Assembly: GCF_949987515.2 (NCBI RefSeq)
Contig: NC_082684.1
Location: 52,232,006 to 52,296,005 of the forward strand
DNA: 64,000 nt
From: Delphinus delphis
Taxonomy: Eukaryota > Chordata > Mammalia > Artiodactyla > Delphinidae
Reading direction: 5' to 3'
The first letter of the stretch is position 1. Every line of letters begins with the position of its first letter. Below, piece after piece: positions 23,001 to 36,531 of this stretch. Under the pieces are notes generated by a model. That model was not told where the DNA came from, searched no databases, and was given only the letters and a program-made list of their open reading frames with translations. A program made the translations under genes and the position numbers.

Positions 23001-23121
23001 GGGAATTCCCTGGTGGTCCAGTGGTTAGGACTCTGTGCTTCCACTGCAGGGGGCACAGGTTTGATCCCTGGTCAGGGAACTAAGATCCCATAAGTCATGT
23101 GGCACAGCCAGGAAAGAAAAC
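23001..23121 (+). repeat. CHR-2-like SINE, forward
   Basis: Opens 'gggaattccctggtggtcca', with A box (agtggttagg), B box (ggtttgatccc) and an A-rich tail ending near 23121. 'aaagaacac' occurs at 22985-22993 and 23122-23130 and may be what remains of the target-site duplication, although seven bases separate the first copy from the SINE head. Confidence 0.9.
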
Positions 23122-23130
23122 AAAGAACAC

Positions 23131-26076
23131 TTTTGGCTTCATTTTACAGAGGAACTAAAGATATTTGGGCTTATTAATAATTGTGTTTTGTGCCATATTG
23201 AAAATTTACTATAAGGAAGAATATATACTTCGAGAAACTATAAAATGTATTTATAAATTTGTCAATCTACAGAAAGCTACTGTCAAAGACATTCCACAAT
23301 TGCTTACTTTTTAGTTTTCACTAGTAGTTAAGAATTTTAAGGGTTAAAATTCTAATCAATTAAAACGACTTAGAAATAATAGGGGTGAAAATAAACAATT
23401 GTGTATGAAAAGTAGTTAAGGAAAGTAGAATGTGTTTTTTGGATAAGGAAAGTTATGGAGGACATGTTTGGTTTTTTAAATAATTTTTTTAAATCCCACT
23501 TAATTAACTGAGATTGATGTCCCATTATGTTCTACCTTGCATTTCTTTCATTTAATATTTTCCCTTAATTGAACTTTCCTACTTATTTTTCTGTGAATTG
23601 CCTAGGCATGTACTTCAGTGCTTATCAATTTGTTGTAATATTTATTACTGCTTTGTAGGAGCTCTTGATCAGTCCCCTTAACCAAACAGGGAAATAATTT
23701 ACAAGAGACTAAAGATGATATATCAATAAATTTTTAATGTTACCACTAATTTAACAATAATCATTATCACATAAAAGTAAATAGAAGTAGTTTCAAGTCC
23801 ACCTACACTGAGTTGACTCAATCTATCTTTCAAATTTCATTTTAATTGAAGTAATTTTGACATGTACACTAAAAACATTCAATAAATATTTGATGTGTTC
23901 CTGTTGATTTAAACTTCCCAGCTTTGAAAAAAATCTGTTAATTATGCCCAATTTATGACTGACTATCATTAAAGAGGAGTCTTTCACTTTATCCAGGTTT
24001 TTCTCTTTGTAATGTATTTTTTTCCTCCATGAAGAAAAATCTCTGGCTAATATTTCCCTGACAACTTCTGTACTGTTAAGCCAAACTTTAAAAGCACTTT
24101 CCACTCTCATTAATAATTTACTTTAAAAAAGAATATCTGAAGCACTGTTAACCCATTTTTGATGCAATTTTTTCTTACCATCCATTGAATATATATATAG
24201 AAAATAAGGTGCAAAATGTTAAAGTTTGATCCATGGCTGATTCAATGTGCACAATTACTTTGATATAGACTTGCTATTTCCCTCAATCTTGTCTGCTACC
24301 CATTTGATTCTATTACATCTGTATATTTTTTCCAAGAGATGCAGTGCTTCATAAAAATACGTATATTTCTCAAAATGTCTTTACTACATATTTTACCATC
24401 AAGCACAAATTGGCCATCTCATAAACCTGCATCTCATGCATGTCTTCATCCACCTGCATGGTAACAAAAATGCATAATCATTCTAGAAACTCAACTGTAA
24501 GTATGTATTTTGATGATATTAAAATCTTTCTTGCTGTAACCATTTGATTTTTCACATTGGTTACCTTGTTTACTGAGTCAGTGAAAAGTATATCTAGGTT
24601 AGCACTATAAGTCTTCATGGATTTAATTTGTGCTATTGTAACTCACTACAGTGTATATACACATTATTTTTTAAATATTTTATCTATGGTGATGACTAAA
24701 TATATTGATATGAAAAATATCCCCTTTAATCATAGCAAAAAAAAAGTGCCCTATTTTTGTTGTTATGAATATTTAGTACCATATCACTATGGTACTAATG
24801 TATGATTCTCTGGGAGACAAATTATTAATATGGACATCAAAGACAGAAATGGTTACTTCATTGCAGGGGTGTTGAAATGATAAAAGGAGACAACAGAATT
24901 TTTAGTAAAGGCATTCTAAAAGATAAGGGAGGAGACTAAATCCATCTATAAAAACATTAAACAATTTTATATTAACTCTTTCAATGTCCAAGATACATGA
25001 AAAGAAACAAAAATCTGGTCTGCAAAGAGCTTTTAAATTACTGTCTGATAGTGTAGTGTCAATTTAGTTTTGAAATGGTCTTTTCCCACACTTATTCCTG
25101 AGAATAGAAATATGAGAAGGATTGATTGCAAAGCCTAATGTCAGAAAGTTGACACCTTCTTTCCCAAAAATATTTAAGAGCTGTAATTTTACCTCTCATC
25201 CTTGATCTTCATAGCAACTCAAACTGGCAGCAGCAGGAGTCCCATTCTCAGAAGCCAAACAGTGTTTGGAAATATCCATTTTAAGGGTTCTTTCAAACTA
25301 ACCAATGGAACAAGAAAAAAAATATTTTGAATATGGAGCTCAAAGCAAAAATACCACACCCAAATGTGAAACGCACAGTGGTGTGTGTATGTGTGTGTGG
25401 AGGGCAGGGGTGGGCATGGGAGTGATGTTTTACTTGAATGAATTTCTCATTTGCTAGAGATCATTGACCAAGATGCACACAGTACAACTTTGTTAAATTC
25501 TTTGTGTCTCACTCCTATGTAATTAAAATTTCAACAAAAGACTCTGAGATGCCTCTTATAAAACTCTCCCTAAATCATTCGTCAAATTCTGCAATAGATA
25601 TTTTAGTGGAACAAAAAAGTTTATTTTAAATAAACTTTATTGCATTTTTGGCCTGTATCTGATTAGCAAAGTAGTGTATTGTAGGTCATTTGAAAACTAT
25701 AATGAAGTATAAAGAAAAAGTAATTCTAGAGTTACTTGTAGAATTCAATCATTTACAAAATATTAACATGCCATTAATGCAGAATAAGATATGAAACAGT
25801 AACCTGATATTCCTTCTTAAAGTAAAATGAGAATTGTTTCCATGTTGTTGGGTCTCCAGGAAGCTATTATTCCAGCATGTTACTCTGTAATGTCTACAAA
25901 TTTTCCTTTATTATTGGACTTCAAGTTTTTTTTCCCCTAATATATGTTATTATAAACAATGTCCCTATAGAAGCTTAAAATAATTTTTAAGGATAAATTT
26001 TGCTGTACATATTTTGAACCATGAATAACAATGCTATAATTTAAATCCTCAATTCACTTTTTTCATTATTTTGCTT
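23131..26076. other. AT-rich DNA, nothing recognised
   Basis: Nearly 3 kb without a recognised repeat or coding signal. The reverse frame 23823-24110 (95 codons) has no recognisable product and lies in ordinary AT-rich sequence. A short GT-rich run occurs at about 25380-25400. Confidence 0.5.
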
Positions 26077-28004
26077 AAAATGTTATATTAAAGTCTTTAA
26101 CAGCCACATAGATCAATGGAATAGAGAATAGAGAACCCAGAAATGAACCCACACTTGTATGGCCAATTAATCTATGACAGTGGAGACAAGAATATACAAT
26201 GGGGAAAAAACAGTCTTTTCAGTAAATGGTGCTGGGAAAACTGAACAGCTACATGCAAAAGAATCAAACTGGACTACTTTCTCACACCATACACAGAAGT
26301 AAATTTGAAATGGATTAAAGACTTAAATGTAAGACCTTAAACCATAAAACTCCTAGAAGTAAACATAGGCAGTATGCTCTTCGACATAGGTCTTAGAAAT
26401 ATTATTTTGTATCTGTCTCCTCAGGCAAGGGAAACAAAAGCAAAAATAAACAAATAGGACTACATCAAACTAGAGAGCTTTTGCCCAGAAAAAGAAACTA
26501 TCAACAAAAGGAGAAGGCTGCCTACTGAATCAGAGAAGATAGTTGCAAAAGATAAATCTGATAAGGGGTTCATATCCAAAATATACAAAGAACTCAAGCA
26601 ACTCCACATCAAAAAAAAAAAAAAAATCAAAAACAAACAACCCGATTAAAAAAATGGGCAGAGAACCTGAATAGACATTTTTCCAAAGAAACATACAGAT
26701 GGCCAACAGACACATGAAAAGGTGCTCAACGTTACTAATCATCAGGGAAATGTAAATCAAAACCACAATGAGATGTCACCTCACACCTGTCAGAATGGCT
26801 GTTTCAGAAAAGAACAAATAACAAGTGCTGGGAAGAATGTGGAGAAAAGGGAACGCTTGTGCACTATTTGTGGTAATGTAAATTGGTGCAGCCACTATGG
26901 AAAACAGTATGGAGTTTCCCCCAAAAAATTAAAAATAGAACTATCATACAATCCAGCAATTCCACTCCTGGGTATTTATCTGAAGTAAATAAAAAACACC
27001 AAATCAAAAAGATATATCTACCCCATGTTCATTACAGCATTATTTATAATAGCCAAGATATGAAAGCAACATATGTGGCCCATCAGTACATGAATGGATA
27101 AAGAAGGTATCATATATATACACACATACACATACATACATACAACAGAATATTACTCAGCCTTAGAAAAGAATGAAATCTTGCCAGTTGCAGCAACATG
27201 GATGAATCTAGAGGGGATTATGGTGAAATAAGTCAGAGAAAGACAAATACCATACGATTTCACTTATATACTAAATCTAAAGTACAAAACAAAGAACAAA
27301 CATAAAAAAAGAGTCATAGATACAGAGAACAAGCAGGTGGTGGCCAGTAGGGAGTGGGATGAGTAGATGAGAGAAATAGGTGAGGGAGATAAAGAGGTAT
27401 ACAAACTTCCAGTTAAAAAATAAATGTGTCACAGGGATGAAATGTACAGTGTGGGGACTATAGTCAACAATAACATAATATCTTTGTATAGTGACAGATG
27501 GTAACTAGACTTATCATGGTGATCATTTTATAATATGTAGAAATATCAAATCACTAAGTTGTATACCAGGAACTAACATAGTATTGTACATCAATCATAC
27601 TTCAAAAACAAACAGAAAAAGGATCAGATTTCTGGTTACCAGCGGCAGGGGTTGGGGGGAGGGGAATTGGATGAAGGTGGTCCAAAAGTACAAACTTCCA
27701 GTTATTAGATAAACAGTACTAGGAATGTAATAAACAACATGATAGATATAATCAGAACTGACATATGCTATATATGCAAGTGGTTAATAGAGTAAATTCT
27801 GAGTTCTCACCACAAGGAAAAAGATTTTTTTTCTTTTTCATTATTTTGTGTATGTATGAGATGATGAATGTTCACTAAACTTATTGTGGTAATGATTTCA
27901 TGGTGTATGTAAGTCAAATCATTATGCTGTACACCTTAAACTTATACAGTGCTGTATGTCAATTACACCTTAATAAAAGCTGGAAGGAAAAATGTTATAT
28001 TAAA
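26077..28004 (+). mobile_element. 5'-truncated L1 with perfect target-site duplication
   Basis: The element (26093-27988) holds the C-terminal part of ORF2 followed by a 3' UTR ending in 'ttaataaaagctggaagg' and an A-tail. It is framed by 'aaaatgttatattaaa' at 26077-26092 and 27989-28004, a 16-bp exact duplication. ORF2 is broken by frameshifts; fragments at 26722-26988 and 26883-27101 carry the C-terminal region in two frames. The 3' UTR appears as two related units in tandem (see findings). A TA/CA tract at about 27113-27143 sits at the same ORF2 position as the microsatellite at 18287. Confidence 0.92.
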
Positions 28005-28639
28005 TCTAAAACTATGATTTATATTTTTATCAGTTATCTATATGTTGCTCCTGGATATTTTTAATATATTTCAATCCCTTATTATTTGGTGCATAAAAGT
28101 TCATGAATGTTCTCTTTTCTTTGTAGATTCATCATTAACTATATAAAATAACTCATTTCCCCATTTAATGCTTTTGACTCTCAATTTTTTTATATGATAA
28201 CAGTATAAGCATCACTGCTTTCTTTTTGTTTACTTTTTGCCATTATATATTTTATCCTTCCTTTATTGCTAGTCCTTCATTTCATTTGTTAAATGAATAT
28301 CTCAAAATAATTTAACCCACTTTTATTACATTAATGGATCTACTTGATGTATGGTCTTCTGATAGTCTATTGTAAACTGCTGTTTCTTCTTTTATCACCT
28401 CCTCATCTCTTTGTTTCTCTCTTCCTCTTCTCCTTCCCTGCATCCTCTTCTCTTCATCCTCCTCCTCCTTCTTAGTCTCCTTTTCCTTTTTTACTTCTCT
28501 GCTGCTACCTTTTATTTTCTCTTTTCTTAGTTTTTTCCTATATGATTCAAGACATTATTGACCTTTATATTCTCTAGCCCCATAATAAAATATGCAGTTT
28601 TTGTGTCATCTAGTACATAGAGGTAATGGAGGACCAGGG
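28005..28639. other. AT-rich DNA with a polypyrimidine tract
   Basis: No gene seen. About 28386-28505 is almost entirely C and T on this strand, a low-complexity tract. Confidence 0.6.
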
Positions 28640-28875
28640 CACTGGTCTGGACTCAGACTGCTCAACTCAAATTGAAGTCCCATCTCTTACTAGTTCTATG
28701 ATTTTTGGCACATTATCAATATTTTCTATATCCCAGTTTTCTCATCTCCAAAAGATACTAAATTCATTACACATCTCTTTGGATTTCTCTACATAGCAAG
28801 TGACACACTGCATGTAAAATTTTAGAAAAATATCTGGAACTTAGTCATAATGTTAATAAATGTTAGCACTATTTT
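28640..28875 (+). repeat. MIR SINE
   Basis: Successive landmarks fit the MIR core and tail: 'cttactagttctatgatttt', 'cagttttctcatctccaaaa' and 'ataatgttaataaatgttag'. Confidence 0.65.
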
Positions 28876-30539
28876 AATTAACATCATTATTAGTAATAGC
28901 ATTAAAATAATAAATAATAAGAGCATCATCAAGAGAATATAGACTGAGTTTGGGAAATACTGATACATAATCATGCCTCTTTTCCATCATTTGCTGTTCT
29001 GAGTTCGGAGGTTTCCGTGGCCTTCTGCTCTCATGTCTTCTAATTGTATTTTAGCTTTGCTATTTTTTTCACATGTGGTAAGTCAAATAGGGGAATCTTT
29101 TCCCCAATAGGTTTAATGTGTCCTGCTACTTGCAGATTTTGCTGAGGTTTTGACACGGAGGTGATATAGTTGCTTCTTTTTTATAAAAATGGTATATATT
29201 TTTATTATTTTTATATTATCAATTCAAAAAACATTATCTTGGGGGGAGGGGAGAAACATTAAATGCTTAGGCTCAGTCTACCAATTTTAGTTATAAATCC
29301 AAATAAACTTTATTTCAAAGAGAAGAATAATATAGTCAACAGAAAAAAAGTGTGTCAAATTCATGCTCACAAGAAAATATTGATCATTGTTATTGATTGT
29401 GTCTAGAAACAATTTTGATTCCAAATAAAAGTGAGAGAAAAAAGGAATTCTTTTACAGCTGCTTCATTGCTTCCTAAATGAGTGAATAGTGAGCTCTAAA
29501 GAGCTCCATTCTGATTTGTTCTCTATATATGATCAAACCAAGTCATGTCACCTGGAGTGGGGAGAAATAGTACTAAGGAAGGTCTGATGGTTTGTTTCTA
29601 GCATTCACACTGTCTCAGAAATTATATACATATATATTAGCACTTTCCAATCCATCACGACTATTCATAGATGATGGTGATACATATCTCTCTTCAAGCC
29701 AATAAGAGTACACCAATTTTAAAGTTAACTTGTTTGGAGAATCTAGAATGCTGGCGGAAGATATCTCCATTATTGCAAAAGCAGAGGGTGTTCAGGAAAA
29801 ACCTATAACCAGTGTCAGGGTGAAATTAGATATTAATAACCATTAGACAATGGTTATGTACCTGGTATGTATCTTACTTTCTTATTTACTATATAATGGA
29901 ATGAACTAGTAATCCTCCTATAAAAGAAAAGTGGTACAATTGATTTTTTTTTCAAAACAGCTATTTTTTCTACTTTTTAATGCTGTATCTATGTATTTGG
30001 AAATATATTGACAATCAAACTATTTCTAAGTATCAATCAGTAGATTCCTCCAGTCCTCAGTAACAAGAGTGAGAGATTGGATACATTTTGTTCTCTGCCA
30101 TTTTGTTTTTCTCTACTCACCTGAAAATTGTAATCATGTTTTCTGGGATCCATTGTGTTACCAATCAAGCTTAAGTTTGCTTTGACTTCAAAAATACAGA
30201 AAAGAGTGACTACTTGCTCGTTAGAATAAATATATCAGTCCTAACACTACCTGAAGAGTTGTATAGTTAAGGACACTAACATTTAAATTAAAGCTAGAAA
30301 ATTCTAATAAGGACTATTATTGATTCACAAAAGATTATAAGATATTAATAATATATTTGGTTTGTAAAGTACCTTGCTGGGTAAGGACCAAAAAAAGAGA
30401 TATAAGATTAATGACACAAAAAAAGACAAGATATGAAGCTTATTTCATTAGCATATCTTCTTCAGAGTATTTAATTTAAATTCTTTAAATTAGAAATTTC
30501 ACTTTCTAATTAAAAACATGCATTAACATATCATCTTTG
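28876..30539. other. AT-rich DNA, nothing recognised
   Basis: No repeat family or coding signal identified over about 1.7 kb. Confidence 0.5.
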
Positions 30540-30690
30540 ACACTTTTAGCTGTGTGACCCTGGACAATTTACCATTTTTCCTCACCTATAAGAGGATATG
30601 TTAAAAAGAAATTTTAAAAATAATGGTCTTATTAACTGAAATAATGTGGATTGTCAGGCCTATAGTAAGTGCTCAGTGACTTCTTATCAT
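30540..30690 (+). repeat. MIR SINE
   Basis: 'agctgtgtgaccctggacaa', 'cctcacctataagaggatat' and 'ctatagtaagtgctcagtga' follow the order of a MIR. Confidence 0.75.
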
Positions 30691-30994
30691 GCATAAAACT
30701 ATATTTGCTTTCGAAACAAAACAAGATTAGATTTCTTAAAACAGCTCCTATGGTGAATTTGAAACATATTTTAACTCTCAGTAATTTTTTATATGATGTA
30801 TTTCAGAATAAATTTTCATTCTATTCACACTAGCTCAATAAATTAGATATAATTATTCACATTGAGTTTAAAATGTCATGGCATATATCATTTTTAAAGA
30901 GATAGGTGAGAAGATGGTGGTTGTCATATTTAAGACAAGGTATAGTAATTTAATTGTGAGACATCTTATTTAAATCTTTTACCTTTTATTTTTA

Positions 30995-31207
30995 TTATTT
31001 ATTTATTTTTTTTGTGGTATGCGGGCCTCTCACTGTTGTGGCCTCTCCTGTTGCGGATCACAGGCTCCGGACGTGCAGGCCCAGCGGCCATATGGCTCAC
31101 GGGCCCAGCCGCTCCGTGGCATGTGGGATCTTCCCAGCCCGGGGCACGAACCCGTGTCCCCTGCATTGGCAGGCAGACTCTCAACCACTGCGCCATCAGG
31201 GAAGCCC
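30995..31207 (-). repeat. Cetacean CHR-type SINE, copy 4
   Basis: Full-length copy with A-tail (T-rich run 30995-31013). It is flanked by an exact 15-bp target-site duplication 'taccttttattttta' at 30980-30994 and 31208-31222. The body has a 3-bp insertion ('catatgg') next to the usual 'ggccatgg'. Confidence 0.96.
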
Positions 31208-31222
31208 TACCTTTTATTTTTA

Positions 31223-32354
31223 AAGTAACTGTGGTTTACCATACTACTATAAAATGTACATTATTACTTGCTGTACACGTAGCTAATTTTGTTTACTTTT
31301 GGCACCATATTGCACTTTAATTAAGAACATTTCCAAAGAACCACAAAGCCAAAGTTTAGCTTTTCTAATTAAAAGGAAAAGCATAGTAAGCTGGTTTATT
31401 AGTAACATGAATGATACTATTAAGAGAAGATAGTGATTTAGGGAAGTAAACTTAGACTAGGGTGAACTTTAGTGCAGAGTACACAAAAGAAAAACAAAGT
31501 GCACACTAACCAATTATTTCATGATTGCCAAATATTTTTACATAGATATGTAATGTAAAGTCTTGCTTTTGTTACATATTCTAAAGCCCCATGTCTCATA
31601 ATTAGAGATTGTATGCTTTATCAAAAATTATCAGAAAGATAATTGTATGTTTGCATGTCTGTGTGCACATAAAGAGAGAGAAAAGAATTTATATGTAAAT
31701 ATACCTTCTTAGTGGTATAGTAGGGAAATCAATGTAGCATTATTTTTTAAAGCAATGGACAGGAAAAAGCTGACATTGGCAACATAATCAAGCTAGGTAG
31801 ATAGGTTGTATTACATTTATACAAAAAATTATCACTCAGTCAATAAATACATCCAAGATACATTATTAAAAGAGGGGGAAAACAAGATGTGGAATAGTTT
31901 GTATTATATATTGCTATTTGTAACAGCCCTATAAAATGTTAGAATCCTTTCAGGATCTGAGTAAGCAGTTTTGAGGATCACTTGGTAAGCTAGGCATGCA
32001 CACTCTCTGCAAGAGTAAGTGTTTCTATTCCAGGCTGCTGCAATTATTACAGTAAAGGCAGATTAAAATAGTTGAGTTCTTTTTGGAATGTAGGATATAT
32101 AAGAAACTATTAATAGTGGGAAGCTGGAAGTAAGATTTTAATGTTTATTGTTAATAATGTGAATTTTTTAAATATGTTAAAGTATCAACAGACAATTTAG
32201 TTTTTAAAATGGAAGATTTTACAAAAATGATATTTATTTTCATCAATTTATGTTTTAGTCATTCCTAAACAGATTTTTAATATAAACCTGAATGTATCCA
32301 GCTTTTAAAAAATGGCTAATATCAATCAAGAATTAAAAGTTTCTCTCTTATCAA
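31223..32354. other. AT-rich DNA, nothing recognised
   Basis: No gene or repeat family identified. Confidence 0.5.
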
Positions 32355-32490
32355 TTTTCAAATATACAATACAGTATTATTGACTATAGTCACCATTCTG
32401 TACATTTTTAATATGTATATGTATATTGAATCATTATGTTGTACACCTGAAACTAATGTTATATGTCAATTATATCTCAATAAAAAATAA
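32355..32490 (+). repeat. L1 3' end fragment
   Basis: 'tattgactatagtcaccatt', 'gttgtacacctgaaactaat' and 'tatctcaataaaaaa' are the final bases of an old L1 3' UTR with its AATAAA signal and short tail. Confidence 0.8.
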
Positions 32491-33189
32491 TTTAAACGTT
32501 AAATAATTGCTATATTTTTCTGAATTATCTTTTGTTATATAAACAGATTAATTTTTCCTTCTAAGATTATTTTATCATGAAAAAGGAGAGGAATATGAGG
32601 AAAATACGTAATTCTGCAAATCAACAGGTGAACTTTTCTACAGAAGTCACTATTGCCTAGCATAGAATTATCTCCATTACAGAAAGCATCCATAACCAGA
32701 TTTAAAGATTGCTTGATTATATCCTGATAGGATTCCAAACTACTCTCTAGGACTAAAATAATCCTGAAATAGATGTGAAAACACAAAAGTATTTATTTCT
32801 AACCTGCTGCTGCAGAAATCAGTCTCAGGTTGACATGCTTTGATGTTGTGAAGCCCAACTAATAGACTGACATCAGCCTTTTGTAAGATTTTTGAAAGTA
32901 GTTTTCCTTCCTACTGAAAAGAGAGTAAAAAATTATTATTACACATACACATTGTTTAGGACTAAACTGAAACTGCTGTAAATAATGGAAATAATTGTAC
33001 CAATCAGCAATTTTTTACAGTATTGAACAGAAATTTAGTATATGTTTAAATGATTCCTAGAAACTCGCTGAAATGTATACAGATGCATGTTTACAGAAAC
33101 ATACATGTTATAAAAACACCATGTTTACAGAAACATTATGAGAACTTAAAGTGAGGAGACTTATTAGGTGAATTTATTTATTCGCAGAT
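32491..33189. other. AT-rich DNA with a spaced 17-bp direct repeat
   Basis: No gene. 'catgtttacagaaacat' occurs at 33086-33102 and again at 33120-33136; each copy holds a forkhead-like TGTTTAC and a short internal inverted repeat. Confidence 0.6.
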
Positions 33190-33950
33190 TGAGCACATGT
33201 TGCATGCAAGGTACCAGGTGAAGCTGTGGTCATCCGGTAGGTGCTGTGTGAGGGCAGATGAGCTGGAAGCCATTGCCAACTAGCTGAGAAGATTGTTTAT
33301 TATCGAATTCTTACACTGAATACATAAACTATGAGTGTGTACATAGGAAATGTGGAAATAAGTATCAGGGAGCAAAGTCTCAAAAATATAATATCGTAAA
33401 GTCAGCAGTCCATCTCCACACTCACAGAGTCGGATTTTGCCCATTGTCAATAACTGTGAAGGGTCTGAAATTTTACCCTGCTTGCATGCTACAAGTTGGC
33501 CTGCCATGATCTCATGGATATCGGCAGGTGTCACAATATTCTTGCGTCAGAAATAAAGGACTTTATTACTCATGGCACAGCAAGCGATTTGAGCATCATA
33601 TGCATTTGGTTCTCCTTGCCCCCAAATCCCATGAAGGTGATATAGAGGCAGGCTCGGGTAGATGCGGCACATACAGTGGATTTGCATTAGAGCTGAGGAG
33701 CCCTGAGTTTAGGAAGTCCCAATATTTTAAAAGGAGCTGCTAACAAATCTGCTCAGCCTTTGCCTCAGAGGATGACATTATCTTTATTATCTTGGACAGC
33801 AAATAATCTTGAACTCTTCCCCAGAGGAAGCACTATCTCTGTCTTCCAATGCTGTGTGCTATACAAACATCTATGAAAAGATAGTGCAGAACAAAAGGTC
33901 TTAATGCCTCTGGAAGATGTGCAGAAGTGTGAGGGACCCTTGGAGAATTA
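33190..33950. other. Unresolved LTR/ERV-like segment
   Basis: This block has more balanced composition than its flanks, AATAAA signals usable on both strands near 33548-33565, and open frames on both strands (33280-33534 reverse, 33528-33743 forward). It has the feel of an LTR plus adjoining retroviral leader, but I cannot name a family or find TG...CA ends. A different kind of old repeat or a processed pseudogene remains possible. Confidence 0.35.
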
Positions 33951-36203
33951 CCTCCCAACATATATTTCCTGGATAATCTGACAATAAGAGGAATACTCAT
34001 CATTTGAAAGAAGTTTTAAATTATTTCATAATTATAATATGATTCCACCTAAACTTTTATAATATTAGATTTGTCTGAGATTTCATGTCTTATATAATTC
34101 TCAATTATCTATACATAAAGGACTTGGCTGGATTTGCTTTTGACTTCAGTAAATATAATTTCTCAAGCATCTGTTGAATTTATGATCTACTAAACAGAAT
34201 AATATCAGCCTCTACCCAGTAAGGATCCAATTCTCAGACTGATTCTAATAAGTTTATTTAGAGATTGGATTTATTTTTTTAAAGACACATGTAACCTGTG
34301 TAAGCATTGGACAGCCTTTTGCTTCAATTACACTATGGAATTATAATAAATAATAATCTGACAATAGATTATTATTGAAACCAGTTCAATATTTATTCTG
34401 TCAAGGAGAACATCAGAAAGTAGAAATATATTCTAAAATACATAAAATTATTTAAGAACTTTTCTCTTTTAATCTCTGCCACTTCCCAGGTAATAGTGTA
34501 TTTAAGTGTGTGAATACCCAGACTACAAATGTCTACCTTTAAATATATTTGTAATTTTGCTCATGTCACAAATGTGAGGTTATAAGGTTTTACAATATTT
34601 CAAAAAAAGAAGGAAATCACCTAATAAATACTAGATTAAAAAATGTTAGAAAGAGTTTGATATTTCTTACTTTCTCTTTGATTTTCTCTCCAGGAAAATC
34701 AAAATGATAACACATAAAAATTAATAGCAAGTATTTGGATTTTTATAGATCTTATATCCCTCCCTTTCTTTTTCCATTCCTTATTTTTCCATGATAATTG
34801 CTCAGATTTACATAAATTAGTTGTCAAAATATTATTTTTTCCACCTAATTAAACTTCATACTTTCCCAGGAAAATTAACAGAACATAGTACTATGGCTTA
34901 AAAAGAAGTTTATGGCAGACAAGATAAAAATAAGTCTGGAATTGAAGTAGTTGCTTTTGGATAAAGGTAATCAGATGAGGCCTGGTGGTCAATAAATTAA
35001 ATTCCAATTGCATATTCCAGAGAATAAGCAAGGAGAGGTATATATTACTCTATTAGTAGTACCCTCTGGTTGAATTTAGATGAACAACCAACTGTTTTAC
35101 TTAAAAATATTATATAAGGACAATACTTAAAATATTGTTTTCCTTTTTACATATTAAGAAAAGCGTGCTTTGTTCCTTTCTGAATCTTATGCAGGATATT
35201 AGTGATGGCAGTCATGCTGTGCAAAAGAATGAGGCTATAGTAAACTGAGTGTACTCACAGACTTTGTTCCTGAGATAAACTGTCATCATATGTACTTCAC
35301 TTTTTCTATGGTCTTTTTGTGTCTAACCATTTTTACACCCTTCAACTCCTTTCCTTCTCTTTCTTCAGTTTTGGAAATTGCCTGTTGGGCTCTCTGGGTT
35401 CTCACTGATGCCTGCTATAATTTCTGGACTTCATCTAAACATTTAAAAATGGCTCAACAACTTGTTTGAATTTTAAAAACTGCCCCAGGAATGCCCAAAT
35501 CCTTGAGATTTCTTTAAAAGAAACAGAAGAGCCTCCAAGGTCTGCTATGTGGCTGTGAGAGATTGATACCATTCAAGACCATGTAGCCACAGAAAGTGAT
35601 GACCTTAAAGTTGAAACTGCTCCTTATCTGTAAGAAGAAATGAAATGGAATGAAATGAAATGAATACAGGCTTTGGAGGGGAAGATGGTTTACTATTAAA
35701 ATAAGTGTGTTAGGATTATCAGGCGTTTTAAGCAATGAGGGTGCAAATTTTAAGTTATCTTTGAAAAGTAGCAGAGAGAAGTCATAGATAATAACTCAAA
35801 AGGAAAAGGATTGCAATTTTTATAGTTAAGAGGAAGGCTCTTTATTTTCTTTGGTAGAAGTTTAATGTTTATAAGGTTATTGGAGAAGTAGGTTTAAAAT
35901 GTAGTGCATTCTGGTAGCAGAAGACAGCAAAGGCAGACAGTATAGATTAACTTTCAAGGTGAAAGTAGTCATATTTTGTATCTCAGCCTTCATATCTGAA
36001 TGGCAGAGCCATTGACACTCACAGATATCAATGCAAATTATTTTTATTTATTTATTTTTATTATGACCCCGAAAAAGTCTCTTAGAGGTTAGAAGCATGG
36101 CACATCAGAGTTTTCCTAGAAGCACTTCAATCTGATTTTGGGGGAGCTACATACAGGCTTTCTCTACTCTAATTTATTGCATTCAAATCCACTCTATCTA
36201 ATG
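33951..36203. other. AT-rich DNA, small simple repeats only
   Basis: No gene. An 11-bp stem with 6-base loop lies at 34349-34376, and a (TGAAA)n-like run at 35634-35664. Confidence 0.5.
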
Positions 36204-36211
36204 CAATATTC

Positions 36212-36417
36212 TTTTTTTTTTTTTTTCTGGTATGTGGGCCTCTCACTGTTGTGGCCTCTTCCGTTGCGGAGCAAGGCTCCGGACGCACAGGCTGAGCGGC
36301 CATGGCGCACGGACTCAGCCGCTCCGTGGCATGTGGGATCCTCCCGGACAGGGGCACGAACCCGTGTTCCCTGCATCGGTAGGCGGACTCTCAACCACTG
36401 CACCACCAGGGAAGCCC
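36212..36417 (-). repeat. Cetacean CHR-type SINE, copy 5
   Basis: Full-length copy with T run 36212-36226. Flanked by 'caatattc' at 36204-36211 and 36418-36425. A G in the 'gagcacaggctcc' region is affected by a two-base deletion (gagcaaggctcc). Confidence 0.94.
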
Positions 36418-36531
36418 CAATATTCATTTTTAACTTTTCAAGGTGCTTATTCATCTTCCCATATTTGAGTAGCTCAAGGTAAGGTTTATAGTTCTCTTCC
36501 TGAATTGTAATACAATAAAATGGAAATAAAT

